Of a stretch of 64,000 bases of DNA, positions 8,614 through 16,966 are shown in pieces (within the stretch, counting starts at the first letter, position 1; every line of letters begins with the position of its first letter). The notes under the pieces are model-generated. The model searched no databases, was not told where the DNA came from, and saw only the letters and a program-made list of their open reading frames with translations. A program made the position numbers and the translations under genes. The stretch is from positions 744,001 through 808,000 of the forward strand of contig CP064980.1 of NCBI GenBank assembly GCA_016699535.1, read 5' to 3'. The DNA is from Myxococcales bacterium (GTDB taxonomy: Bacteria > Myxococcota_A > Polyangia > Polyangiales > GCA-016699535).

Positions 8614-10155
8614 CTATTTCACAAAATCCTCGAGAAGTCGGAGCATCTCCTCGACAGTACTTACGATGTATTTCGCAGAAGTAGTTGATCCATCTCGTAG
8701 CGCACCAGTGCCGACATGGATTGTGTAAGCTGTAATCTCAGGATGTTGAGCCTCAAGTTGGTGAGCCACTTCGAAAAGAGCTTCATCCATGGGCAGATCC
8801 CCAGCGGTTACAATGGCTGTGGGTTTGCTTAGATCGAATGGCTCGATCACTCGGCTGAGAACCTGGCCTTTGGTAACGTCGAGATCATCTTGTCCAGTAG
8901 CAGTTTTGTCGAGGGCGACCTCGCGCCGCTTTGCAGGGGCTATTGCGGTGACCTTGAGCGGGAGATGATGTTCATTGATGGTTGTTTCTGCGCGTTCAAG
9001 CCATTTGTCAGCCCAAAAACCAAGGTCTGATTCGAAAAGCATTTCTGCAGCAACGAAATGAAGGGCAATTGTGATGTATTTATCTTCGACGGCCACAGCC
9101 GGGTACGAGCGAGCCGTTTCGGGATCTTCCCAGGCAGGCGGCTCACCATTCACATACAGCTCCTGATCGAGCAGAGCTTGTTCAAAGATTGGAAGTACGT
9201 ACTGATCACGTGCTTGTTTTATGCTTATCATCGTCTCTGTTGCATAGCGTGGATCAAGCGTCCATTGTCGCGACTTACCGCTTCGCGGAATCAAACTGGT
9301 AAGAAGTCCTTCTTCTGCATGTAGGCCAATGGACAACGAAGCAAACCAGTCATTTAGATTGTTTTTCCCTCGACCACTCACCACGTGTGTCTCGGTCGAG
9401 CGCTGTGCCAGTGCGGACAGTAGGTTAAGCAGTCGATCGCTTGGACCAGCGGTTTGCCAGACAGGATGCAGCGCTTTGAGCGTGTTGTCATAGTCGAGCA
9501 AAAAAATTATTTGCTTGTCCGCATCATCCGCGTAACGCTGCATGCTCGTTGTTAGAACGTGCATCGAGTCCTGATCGAGCTGAATATTCGAACACTCTTG
9601 CCACTGAAGCTTATCTTCGGCCTCATGCATCTCGCTTAGCACCTGGGCAGCAAGCGCAGAGTCATGAGTCCGCCCTTCAACGATGAGACGCAAGATGAGA
9701 TCTTTGATGGTTCGAACAAAATCTTTAAAAGGCAGGACGGGTTCGACTCCAATTTCAGCGAGCTGGCAGGGATCCATTTGGTCTTGCAAATAGGTGCGGA
9801 CCACACGTCTTAGTTGTGCAATGCAGTTGTCTCCATTTGCTACACGAAGCGTCGTTTCATGACCTGTAGAAATCGCATCGTTTGAGCGTCTAAAACTGAA
9901 GCTGATGCTAAACGGCTCATCGTGATTGAAGATATTAGCTAACGAGCGAATGGTCGTTTCGAGCGTTTCTCTCAGAGGGCGCCTAACGTTCCCACTAAGC
10001 AAATGCTCTTGTTGGTTTTCGAAAGCAAAAACGCAGCTCGCAGTCTGCTCGGTTTGTGCCCATCCAACGTTTTCAAACTCACCGCTTTCCGATGGCCTGC
10101 AACTTGTTGTGCCGAGCAGTACAACTACCAAAGTAAAGCTAGCTAAATATTTCAT
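8614..10155 (-). CDS. Lipoprotein with a trehalose-phosphatase-like HAD domain
   Basis: A 513-residue protein with a signal peptide and lipobox (LLGTTSC). Residues about 20-210 are not recognised. From about residue 218 it resembles OtsB, the trehalose-6-phosphate phosphatase of the HAD superfamily. Motif I is FLLDYDNTL where OtsB has DxDGTL, motif II is HVVSGRGKNNL, and GLHAEEG corresponds to the AEHG region. Near the C-terminus VTAGDLPMDEALFEV resembles the motif IV acidic region. OtsB is normally cytoplasmic and about 250 residues, so an extracytoplasmic location with a long N-terminal extension is odd. The substrate is uncertain. Confidence 0.75.
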   Translation of the reverse strand: MKYLASFTLVVVLLGTTSCRPSESGEFENVGWAQTEQTASCVFAFENQQEHLLSGNVRRPLRETLETTIRSLANIFNHDEPFSISFSFRRSNDAISTGHETTLRVANGDNCIAQLRRVVRTYLQDQMDPCQLAEIGVEPVLPFKDFVRTIKDLILRLIVEGRTHDSALAAQVLSEMHEAEDKLQWQECSNIQLDQDSMHVLTTSMQRYADDADKQIIFLLDYDNTLKALHPVWQTAGPSDRLLNLLSALAQRSTETHVVSGRGKNNLNDWFASLSIGLHAEEGLLTSLIPRSGKSRQWTLDPRYATETMISIKQARDQYVLPIFEQALLDQELYVNGEPPAWEDPETARSYPAVAVEDKYITIALHFVAAEMLFESDLGFWADKWLERAETTINEHHLPLKVTAIAPAKRREVALDKTATGQDDLDVTKGQVLSRVIEPFDLSKPTAIVTAGDLPMDEALFEVAHQLEAQHPEITAYTIHVGTGALRDGSTTSAKYIVSTVEEMLRLLEDFVK

Positions 10156-10333
10156 CCGGTATCCTTATCGACCTATTTGATCGCTCGATTTATTGCAAAA
10201 GTCGTGCCTAGGTGCACAGCCAAGTATCAGATGAAAAATTAGCGCCTCTAAAGGTACTCGCTACCCTCGTCAACGCAAAATTTGGCAACAACTTGCCTAT
10301 TTTCATGCCATAATTGGCGTAAAATACCTTCAA

Positions 10334-10355
10334 AACATGCCAACCGTGGCATGTT
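10334..10355. terminator. Hairpin, probable terminator downstream of the DnaJ-like gene
   Basis: A nine-base perfect stem (AACATGCCA / TGGCATGTT) with a four-base loop. It is followed by six T on the plus strand and four T on the minus strand. It sits just past the stop of the leftward DnaJ-like gene, so it could end that transcript. The longer T run on the other side would suit termination in the opposite direction. Confidence 0.55.
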
Positions 10356-10367
10356 CCATTTTTTGAG

Positions 10368-11351
10368 TTAAAGCTTAAGATTACTTCGGATATCAGGATC
10401 GTATAGCTCATGAAGTAGATCTTTAAGCGTTGTAAGCTGCTCCGCCGAAAGCTCTTTTTGTGGGACGCGAATTTCAACATGAGCAAGGAAGTCGCCTTTG
10501 TCTCCACCTGCTTTATGAATGCCTTTTCCGCGCAAGCGAAGTACGTGACCGCTTTGAGTCTGAGCGGGTATCTTGAGGGATACCGTTCCATGCGGCGTCG
10601 GTAAATCGACTTTGCAGCCTTCAAGCGCTTCGGTGAAAGTGACCGGAAGATCCATATGCAAGTCCAGACCTTCGCGGCGCAAAAGAGGATGAGCATGCAC
10701 TTTGACTTCGACCACGAGATTACCAGCGGGACCACCACTACTGCTTTTTAGACCCTGCCCTCGCAAGCGAAGTTTAGCTTTGTCGGCAATACCAGCGGGA
10801 ATTTTCACACTGAGCTCGCGTTTTTTTCCACTCTGAGGTTCAAGAAAATTCAAAGCCTTTTCGGTTCCCTTCACGGCATCCATAAAATCAATGCTAATGC
10901 TGGTTTCGATATCTTGACCGGGCATAGGCGCCGCTCGACGCTGGGCGCCGCGTGCCCCAGCAACCGTTTGGAAGATATCGCCAAAGCCACCGAAACCGCC
11001 CATGTTGGGCGCACGGCCCCCAAATAAATCTTCGAAGTTGCCACTCCAGTGCACCTGACGGCCACCTGAAGAGCCGCCCCCACCCCAGGACTGATACTGT
11101 CTGTACTGCTCTGGATTGAAGCCCTCCTTGAGCCCTACTTCGCCAAATTCGTCGTAGAGTTTGCGTTTTTTGTCGTTGGATAGGACTTCATAGGCCCGTG
11201 ATACGGCCTTAAAGCGCTCCTCAGCGGCCTTATCCCCTGGATTTCGGTCCGGATGGAGTTCCCGGGCCAGCTTGCGATAGGCCTTTTTGATCTCAGCCTG
11301 ATTGGCCCCTTTGCTGAGCCCAAGGGCAGCATAATAGTCAACGCTCTGCAT
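10368..11351 (-). CDS. DnaJ-class co-chaperone, CbpA-like (no zinc finger)
   Basis: A 327-residue type II Hsp40. The J domain (residues 1-70) contains the HPD motif within [10 protein letters not shown] and would stimulate DnaK ATPase. A Gly-rich linker ([17 protein letters not shown]) leads to two beta-rich C-terminal substrate-binding domains ([18 protein letters not shown] and [18 protein letters not shown]). The four CxxCxGxG repeats of full DnaJ are absent, unlike the second DnaJ at 35.6 kb. It starts with ATG at 11351 and diverges from the parS/bioF region. Confidence 0.92.
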   Translation of the reverse strand: MQSVDYYAALGLSKGANQAEIKKAYRKLARELHPDRNPGDKAAEERFKAVSRAYEVLSNDKKRKLYDEFGEVGLKEGFNPEQYRQYQSWGGGGSSGGRQVHWSGNFEDLFGGRAPNMGGFGGFGDIFQTVAGARGAQRRAAPMPGQDIETSISIDFMDAVKGTEKALNFLEPQSGKKRELSVKIPAGIADKAKLRLRGQGLKSSSGGPAGNLVVEVKVHAHPLLRREGLDLHMDLPVTFTEALEGCKVDLPTPHGTVSLKIPAQTQSGHVLRLRGKGIHKAGGDKGDFLAHVEIRVPQKELSAEQLTTLKDLLHELYDPDIRSNLKL

Positions 11352-11431
11352 ACTCTATAGATAAGTCTCCGCTGGCTGAATTTCAATGAAGATAATCGGA
11401 AATAGCAATCGAGAGTGCGTCCGAAGCCGGA

Positions 11432-11539
11432 TCGGTGACCGTTGCCGGTTCCGTTACCGGGTTCGTTTCCGTAACAGTCGCGGACACGGAAGCGGATACT
11501 GTTACTGTAACGGACCCAGTCACAGTCGCGGATTCGGTG
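11432..11539. repeat. Imperfect hexamer-phased repeat (18 units)
   Basis: Eighteen consecutive six-base units can be read, such as ACCGTT, TCCGTT, ACAGTC, GCGGAT and TCGGTG. Early units favour NCCGTT and later ones NCGGAN or ACAGTC; the pair ACAGTC-GCGGA occurs twice. One plus-strand frame would encode Ser/Thr/Ala-Val dipeptides (SVTVAGSVTG), but a TAA precedes it with no start codon. It lies 10 bases from the parS site. Confidence 0.7.
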
Positions 11540-11549
11540 TATCAAGCAA

Positions 11550-11565
11550 TGTTTCACGTGAAACA
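11550..11565. other. parS: parS centromere-like site (ParB binding site)
   Basis: The 16-bp palindrome TGTTTCACGTGAAACA is an exact match to the conserved bacterial parS consensus bound by ParB/Spo0J. It lies in the intergenic space between the divergent DnaJ-like gene and bioF. parS sites cluster near chromosome origins, and dnaA-dnaN-recF lie about 41 kb away in this window. parA/parB are not in the window. Function is inferred from the exact sequence match. Confidence 0.93.
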
Positions 11566-11642
11566 AAGTCCCTTATCTAGCTCTAAACACTATTTATAGG
11601 GTCTTTGAGACATGCTAAAGGCTATTTCCATGGATTTAAAGC

Positions 11643-12797
11643 ATGTCTCTCGATGATTTCCTTGAACATACCCTGCAAATTCTCGATCGAGCTAGTCTCC
11701 GTCGGAAACTGCGTACCCTTTCTGGACCACTTGCTCCAACTATCCTGGTTGATGGCAAAGAAGTGCTTTGTCTTTGCTCCAACAACTATTTGGGCCTGGC
11801 CTCGCACCCTAGGCTCTCACAGGCATTGAAGGAAGGCGTCGAGCTATACGGCGCCGGTTCCGGAGCGTCACGCTTGGTTTCCGGCAACTTTGAGCTCCAC
11901 GACATGCTTGAGCATACCCTTGCAGATTTCGTAGGCCTGGAAAGTAGTTTGGTCTTCTCAAGCGGATTTGCAGCAAACTCGGGTATCATCTCCGCCATCT
12001 ATTCTTCAAAAGATGTGATTTTTAGCGACGAATTGAATCACGCAAGTATCATTGATGGTTGCCGCTTGAGCGGTGCGAAAATTTACAAGTATCAACACAA
12101 AAACATAAATGATATCAATGGCTTACTTGAATCGCACCGCTCGGAAGGGAAGAAGGCTCTTATCGTAAGTGATGCCGTTTTCTCGATGGATGGCGATCTT
12201 GCACCGGTTTCTGAGCTGCATGAGCTGGCACGCCGCTACGATGCTGCACTTATGATTGACGAAGCACACGCGTTGGGGGTGATTGGACCCCAAGGCCGAG
12301 GGCTATGTAAAAAAGAAGGTATCAGACCTGAGATCTTGGTGGGGACTTTTGGCAAGAGCTTCGGCCTCAGCGGGGCATTTGTCGCCGGCGACAAAAAGCT
12401 CAAAGAGTTCCTGATAAACCGCGCAAGAAGCTTTATTTACTCCACGGCTATTCCGCAGTTTGCTGCGCATGCGCTTTTGCAAGCCACCGAGTTAGTTATG
12501 CAGGCTGATACATTGCGCGATGAGCTTAGCAAGCGCTGTGTGCAGCTGCGTGAAGGACTTTCTAAGCTTGGTTTGGACGTGAAAGCCGGAAGCACCCCGA
12601 TTATTCCGATTTTGATTGGTAGCAGCGCTAAAACCATGGCTCTTTCCGAAGCGCTTCTCGAAAAAGGCGTGTTTGTGCAAGGGATAAGACCGCCCACTGT
12701 GCCGGCGGGTACGGCTCGCTTGCGCCTCGTGCCCATGGCGACCCATAGCGAGGCTGAAATCGAGCGCGCACTGAGTATATTTTCTCAGATACTTTGA
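11643..12797 (+). CDS. bioF: 8-amino-7-oxononanoate synthase (biotin synthesis)
   Basis: A 384-residue PLP-dependent alpha-oxoamine synthase that joins pimeloyl-thioester and alanine to make KAPA. Family motifs are LCSNNYLGLASHPRL, GAGSGASRLVSGN, DEAHALGVIGPQGRG and the PLP-lysine region GTFGKSFGLSGAF. Related enzymes (Kbl, 5-aminolevulinate synthase) share the fold, but bioD lies 1.2 kb downstream, which supports a biotin role. It starts at ATG 11643, downstream of the parS and repeat region. Confidence 0.88.
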   Translation: MSLDDFLEHTLQILDRASLRRKLRTLSGPLAPTILVDGKEVLCLCSNNYLGLASHPRLSQALKEGVELYGAGSGASRLVSGNFELHDMLEHTLADFVGLESSLVFSSGFAANSGIISAIYSSKDVIFSDELNHASIIDGCRLSGAKIYKYQHKNINDINGLLESHRSEGKKALIVSDAVFSMDGDLAPVSELHELARRYDAALMIDEAHALGVIGPQGRGLCKKEGIRPEILVGTFGKSFGLSGAFVAGDKKLKEFLINRARSFIYSTAIPQFAAHALLQATELVMQADTLRDELSKRCVQLREGLSKLGLDVKAGSTPIIPILIGSSAKTMALSEALLEKGVFVQGIRPPTVPAGTARLRLVPMATHSEAEIERALSIFSQIL

Positions 12798-12833
12798 CGT
12801 GCGATGCGCGCCGATCTGAGCTAGCTTGCAGCC

Positions 12834-13922
12834 ATGACCCAACGCATGCTTGCTGTTTGCAAACTTGAGTCACATACAGTTCGACGAACGACATGGCTCT
12901 TTCTTTTTACCCTTCTCGCATTCTCTTGCAGCGATAGCCAACCGTCTTCAGAATACAATGGCGATGACGATGCAGGTGTTGATGGAGCGACTGACACTCA
13001 AAGACTCGATGCCGGCATTACGCCCGACGATAGCGATGGCGATGGCGTAATCAACAGCCAAGACAATTGCCCAAGCGTCGCTAACACAAAGCAACGGGAT
13101 CGTGATGACGATGGCATTGGTGATTTGTGTGATGATGATCTCGATGGCGATGGTTTAGATAACGCTATCGACGTTTGCGATGACACCGATTCGTATGGTG
13201 AGCCTGATTACGATGGCGATGGTTTAAGAGACGATTGTGATTCGTGTCCTTTGCAATTCAACATTGCTCAGAAAAACCGAGATGGCGATAATCTTGGAGA
13301 TGCTTGCGAACTTGACAACGAAGCAACCTTGTCACGCGTTGCCTATTTTCTTTCCTTTGAAAACGGCAGCGGTGATTTAGAACTGACGCCTTCTGCGCGC
13401 TTTGATCAAGGCGACAGTGGGCTCGAGGTCGCAACGCCTTTTATTGCTTACGCTTGGAGGCAAGAGGACGAGGATTTCCCTGACGACTACATGATTGAAG
13501 CCCAGGTTGTGGTCCGCGCCCCTGAGTGGTTAGCCACTCGTTACGCGGTTGGGTTTATAGCGCGCCGTCAACTGCGCACCGATGACGACCGTAATGATTG
13601 GAACGGATATCGTATGTTTGTGGATCTCGGAGAACCGTCGCTCAGTGTCGAGTCGGTCGACGGAAACGGCTGCGGAAACCTTGGCCTATTGCTTTGTTCT
13701 TCGTTGCTCCAAAGCACCCCGCTTACCGCTACCTTTCCCATTCAAAGCATTGTAACACTGCGCGTGAGTGTCATTGGCTCAGAGCTTGTCCTTAGCTCCG
13801 GCGATCCAGCCGAGCATGGCGCAATTCGTGTCGTCGATGACCGTTATAGTTCGGGCGGCATCGGCCTGTATGTTGAAGGCTTAAGTGTCGAGCTCAAAGC
13901 GCTTGCAGTTTACGCACCATAA
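12834..13922 (+). CDS. Lipoprotein with thrombospondin type 3 calcium-binding repeats
   Basis: A 362-residue secreted protein with a hydrophobic leader ending LLAFSC, an Asp-rich linker, and three to four TSP3-type repeats between residues about 65 and 160 (DSDGDGVINSQDNCPSVAN, DRDDDGIGDLCDDDLDGDG, DYDGDGLRDDCDSCP). The repeated DxDxDG motifs bind calcium in the known family. Residues about 165-362 look like an all-beta lectin/LamG-like module, which is inferred from length and position only. It separates bioF from bioD and has no visible biotin role. Confidence 0.82.
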   Translation: MTQRMLAVCKLESHTVRRTTWLFLFTLLAFSCSDSQPSSEYNGDDDAGVDGATDTQRLDAGITPDDSDGDGVINSQDNCPSVANTKQRDRDDDGIGDLCDDDLDGDGLDNAIDVCDDTDSYGEPDYDGDGLRDDCDSCPLQFNIAQKNRDGDNLGDACELDNEATLSRVAYFLSFENGSGDLELTPSARFDQGDSGLEVATPFIAYAWRQEDEDFPDDYMIEAQVVVRAPEWLATRYAVGFIARRQLRTDDDRNDWNGYRMFVDLGEPSLSVESVDGNGCGNLGLLLCSSLLQSTPLTATFPIQSIVTLRVSVIGSELVLSSGDPAEHGAIRVVDDRYSSGGIGLYVEGLSVELKALAVYAP

Positions 13923-13959
13923 AGAAGTTGAGTTACCTTGCTGATAGAGGAGCATCCTT

Positions 13960-14655
13960 GTGCATGCACAATTTTTGATCAGCGGAGTTGGCACAGAGGT
14001 TGGCAAAACCTTTGTAGCGCGTGGCCTATCCTATGCATTGATGCAGCAAGGCTTAGGAATAAGCGCGATCAAACCCATCGAAACAGGGGTGGAGCACGGG
14101 CACGCAGCTGATGCCGAAGCGCTAGCAAAGGCTTGCGGGAAGCCGGAGCTGGCTACGATGTCTGGTTTTTACCGAACGCCGTCACCCGTTGCTCCTTTGG
14201 CTGCTGAAAAAATGAAAGAAGCTAAACCTCTTGTTCTTGAACCACTTGCTGAGCAATGCCGAAAGCTTGCGGCACGCGCCGAGATAGCGCTGTGTGAAGG
14301 AGCCGGAGGACTGCTGGTTCCGTTAAATCAGCACCAAGATTTTGCTGACTTTGCTGTGCTGCTTGGCTGGCCTGTGATTCTGGTCGCGAGTGATACTTTG
14401 GGAGTGCTGTCCTATGCACTAAGCAGTGTTGAAGCGGCCGAGCATCGTGGCCTAAAACTACTGGCCGTAGTGCTCAATGAATTCCAAAACGCGGATGCCT
14501 CCAGAGCCCACAACCAAAGCATTCTAAGCGATCGGATCGCTTGCCCGGTGGTGCGCTTTGAGAAAACGGAAGATAGCGATGAGGCCCTTGCCGAGCAATG
14601 CAAAAACTCAGGGTTATTGAAACTGTGTCTCGACCCAATGCATGGGTTGAAATAG
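13960..14655 (+). CDS. bioD: Dethiobiotin synthetase
   Basis: A 231-residue ATP-dependent carboxylase that closes the ureido ring to form dethiobiotin. Motifs are the P-loop ISGVGTEVGKTF, the substrate lysine in AIKPIETGVE, and CEGAGGLLVPL. It starts with GTG at 13960, with GAGGAG about eight bases upstream. It follows the TSP3 lipoprotein by 37 bases and bioF by 1.2 kb, so the biotin genes are near each other but interrupted. bioA and bioB are not in the window. Confidence 0.92.
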   Translation: MHAQFLISGVGTEVGKTFVARGLSYALMQQGLGISAIKPIETGVEHGHAADAEALAKACGKPELATMSGFYRTPSPVAPLAAEKMKEAKPLVLEPLAEQCRKLAARAEIALCEGAGGLLVPLNQHQDFADFAVLLGWPVILVASDTLGVLSYALSSVEAAEHRGLKLLAVVLNEFQNADASRAHNQSILSDRIACPVVRFEKTEDSDEALAEQCKNSGLLKLCLDPMHGLK

Positions 14656-14726
14656 CGACAAAGGGTGCAGCTACTTCGTTTGCAGTGAGGCGCAGGCAGT
14701 GTATAGTTCGCGCGATAGAGCCCGAC

Positions 14727-14799
14727 GGGGTCGTAGCTCAGTTGGTAGAGCGCTGCGTTCGCAATGCAGAGGTCAGGGGTTCGATTCCCCTCAGCTCCA
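14727..14799 (+). tRNA. tRNA-Ala (anticodon CGC)
   Basis: A 73-base cloverleaf with TAGCTCAGTTGGTAGAGC as D arm, anticodon loop TTCGCAA (CGC at 14760-14762, reading GCG), and T arm AGGGGTTCGATTCCCCT. The G3-U70 pair that marks alanine tRNAs is present, with discriminator A. One acceptor pair (6-67) is a C-A mismatch. CCA is not encoded. It lies in the gap between bioD and serC. Confidence 0.93.
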
Positions 14800-14836
14800 C
14801 TCGTCTGCTGTACTGACAGAATAAAGGAAAAGCACC

Positions 14837-15922
14837 ATGACAAAACGCGCCACTAATTTTAACGCCGGCCCCAGTGCCATTCCCTTGCCCGCTTTAGAAT
14901 ATGCTCAAAAAGAGTTCTTGGATTTCGAAGGCTCGGGCATGTCTGTTATGGAGCACAGTCATCGCGGCAAGCTCTATGAAGCAGCCCACAACGAAGCCAT
15001 TGCGCTTTTGCGTGAACTAATGTCGATTCCTGAGAACTACGATGTGCTCTTTATGCAAGGCGGAGCGCGAGCTCAGTTTGCGCTCTTGCCCATGAACTTA
15101 ATTAGCGAGGGCCAAAGCGCGGACTATGTGGTCACAGGTTCCTGGTCCGAGCAGGCGATTAAAGAAGCCAATCGCGTGGCCAAGGCGCGTGCTGCAGCAA
15201 GCAGTGAAGATAACGGTGTGTATCGTCGGATTCCCAAGCAAAGCGAACTCGATCTTGATGCTAGCGCACGTTACTTGCACATCACTTCAAACAACACCAT
15301 CTTCGGCACACAGTTTCAAAGCTTTCCTGACGCAGGAACGACTCCTTTGATTGCCGATATGTCGAGCGACATCCTTAGTCGACCGATTGATGTCAGCAAG
15401 TTTGGCGTGATCTACGCTGGCGCTCAGAAAAACTTGGGCCCCTCGGGCGTCACCTTGGTGATCATACGCAAGGACCTTGTCGAAAACGGCCGCACCGACA
15501 TCGCTCAAATCTTTCAATACGGCGCTCACGCAAAAGCCAACTCACTTTTGAATACACCACCTACCTTTGCGATTTATATGCTGCGCAATGTGTTGCGTTG
15601 GATCAAAGAGCTGGGTGGGGTGAAAGCCTTAGACAAACGCAATCGAGAAAAAGCAAAACTACTTTACGATACCATTGAAAAACACGACGGTTTCTATCGC
15701 AACACGATTGAAGCTGACTCACGTTCACTAATGAACGTTGTTTTCAACTTGCCAAACGAAGAGCTTGAGAAGAAATTTGTCGCGGAAGCCACCGAAGCAA
15801 ACATGATTGGTCTAAAGGGACACCGTTCTGTGGGCGGTATTCGTGCATCAATCTACAACGCCGTAAGTATTGAAAACGTTCAGACTTTGTGCGCGTTTAT
15901 GAACGCATTTGCCAAGCGCTAG
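14837..15922 (+). CDS. serC: Phosphoserine aminotransferase
   Basis: A 361-residue class V PLP aminotransferase that makes phosphoserine from 3-phosphohydroxypyruvate, also used for pyridoxal phosphate synthesis. It opens with NFNAGPSAIPLPAL, has FMQGGARAQFALLPMNL, and the PLP-lysine motif YAGAQKNLGPSGVTLV. The end GLKGHRSVGGIRASIYNAV is typical. ATG 14837 is preceded by AAAGGAAAAGC. It is the first protein gene after tRNA-Ala. Confidence 0.96.
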   Translation: MTKRATNFNAGPSAIPLPALEYAQKEFLDFEGSGMSVMEHSHRGKLYEAAHNEAIALLRELMSIPENYDVLFMQGGARAQFALLPMNLISEGQSADYVVTGSWSEQAIKEANRVAKARAAASSEDNGVYRRIPKQSELDLDASARYLHITSNNTIFGTQFQSFPDAGTTPLIADMSSDILSRPIDVSKFGVIYAGAQKNLGPSGVTLVIIRKDLVENGRTDIAQIFQYGAHAKANSLLNTPPTFAIYMLRNVLRWIKELGGVKALDKRNREKAKLLYDTIEKHDGFYRNTIEADSRSLMNVVFNLPNEELEKKFVAEATEANMIGLKGHRSVGGIRASIYNAVSIENVQTLCAFMNAFAKR

Positions 15923-16049
15923 AGATGCTTGGGGACTATGTTGAAGGTCTTTTTCTAAGAAATTGAGTTAATTTTCGATTCACCCCTCTAAAAATTACCG
16001 TTCCGGCCGTTAATAACTAATACTGTTAACCCAAACAAAGGATCGGTGG

Positions 16050-16586
16050 ATGGAAAAATATCAACTTTTGGTTGTCGACGACAATGTTGCACTCCTCAAC
16101 GCACTTGTACGTCTTTTGCGCAGCCCTGATTACATCATTCACCGTGCCTCAAGCGCATCACAAGGCTGGGAGATTCTTGCTAAGCAACATGGCGAAATCG
16201 ATTTAGTTATCTCGGATAATCAGATGCCCGGCGAACGCGGTGTCGATTTTCTCAAATCTGTAAAGCATCACTATCCGGATACCTTGCGCATTATGGTCAC
16301 CGGAAACTCCAGCGTTCGCGACGTTGAAATCTGCGTCAACGAATGCGAAGTCTATCGCTTCTTCACCAAACCGTGGGATCCCGATACCCTTCGTGAAACA
16401 GTGCGTGAAGGTTTAAGATTCAAATCCATTGCGGATGCAGAATACGGAAGAAAGCCTTCCATCAGAGCAACCGACCCTGTCCGTTCACTCGAAAAACACT
16501 ACCCCGGCATCACCCAAGTCGACCGCGACAGCCAAGGCTACGTCGTCCTAAGCTCCCGCTTCCCCACACGGGTTCCGATAAAATAA
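16050..16586 (+). CDS. Single-domain response regulator
   Basis: A 178-residue protein with a CheY-like receiver domain (residues 1-125). Visible motifs are the acidic pocket VVDDN, the phosphoacceptor Asp in VISDNQMPGERG, the switch Thr in IMVTGNS and the conserved Lys in FFTKPWDPD. The FTKPW form is common in RpfG-type regulators. The last 50 residues show no output domain. No histidine kinase is adjacent, so it is probably an orphan regulator. Confidence 0.88.
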   Translation: MEKYQLLVVDDNVALLNALVRLLRSPDYIIHRASSASQGWEILAKQHGEIDLVISDNQMPGERGVDFLKSVKHHYPDTLRIMVTGNSSVRDVEICVNECEVYRFFTKPWDPDTLRETVREGLRFKSIADAEYGRKPSIRATDPVRSLEKHYPGITQVDRDSQGYVVLSSRFPTRVPIK

Positions 16587-16966
16587 AAGCAGAGATTTAG
16601 CACCTGTCTTAATTTCTATGGTCTGCCATTATCGAAATGCAGAAACGCCTCGAGTAGCCATGATACAACCTTCCGACTGGACTTTGCCCTAGCTCGCTCT
16701 GGATCAAGTTCGGATAGTTTTCATACGGCCGGGCTTGTGACACCGACTATCTCCACTAAATACGGACGGAAGCAAAGCTCTATTTGCATTGAAATGCATG
16801 TAATTTCGTAGCTCAGCTGCCAACACGACGACGGCTAGATTTCTTTGAAACATAATAGTATCTAGAGGCAACTTTTGGCTTTTTATGTGAATGGTTAGAT
16901 CGACTACCTACCGCAGCCAGATCGAAAGCACGTCTTGTGTCCATGACCGATAGCAAAGAGAACAAC
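16587..16966. other. Intergenic region before the glycan island
   Basis: About 380 bases with no supported gene. No long hairpin, riboswitch or tRNA was seen. It probably carries the promoter of the glycan island, since the next gene is the flippase. Base composition turns more AT-rich at the right end. Confidence 0.5.

Noticed and set aside
10208..10738. A 176-residue open frame on the minus strand overlapping the DnaJ-like gene
   Set aside because: It lies mostly inside the well-supported DnaJ-like coding region in another frame, has no domain, and its composition is not protein-like.
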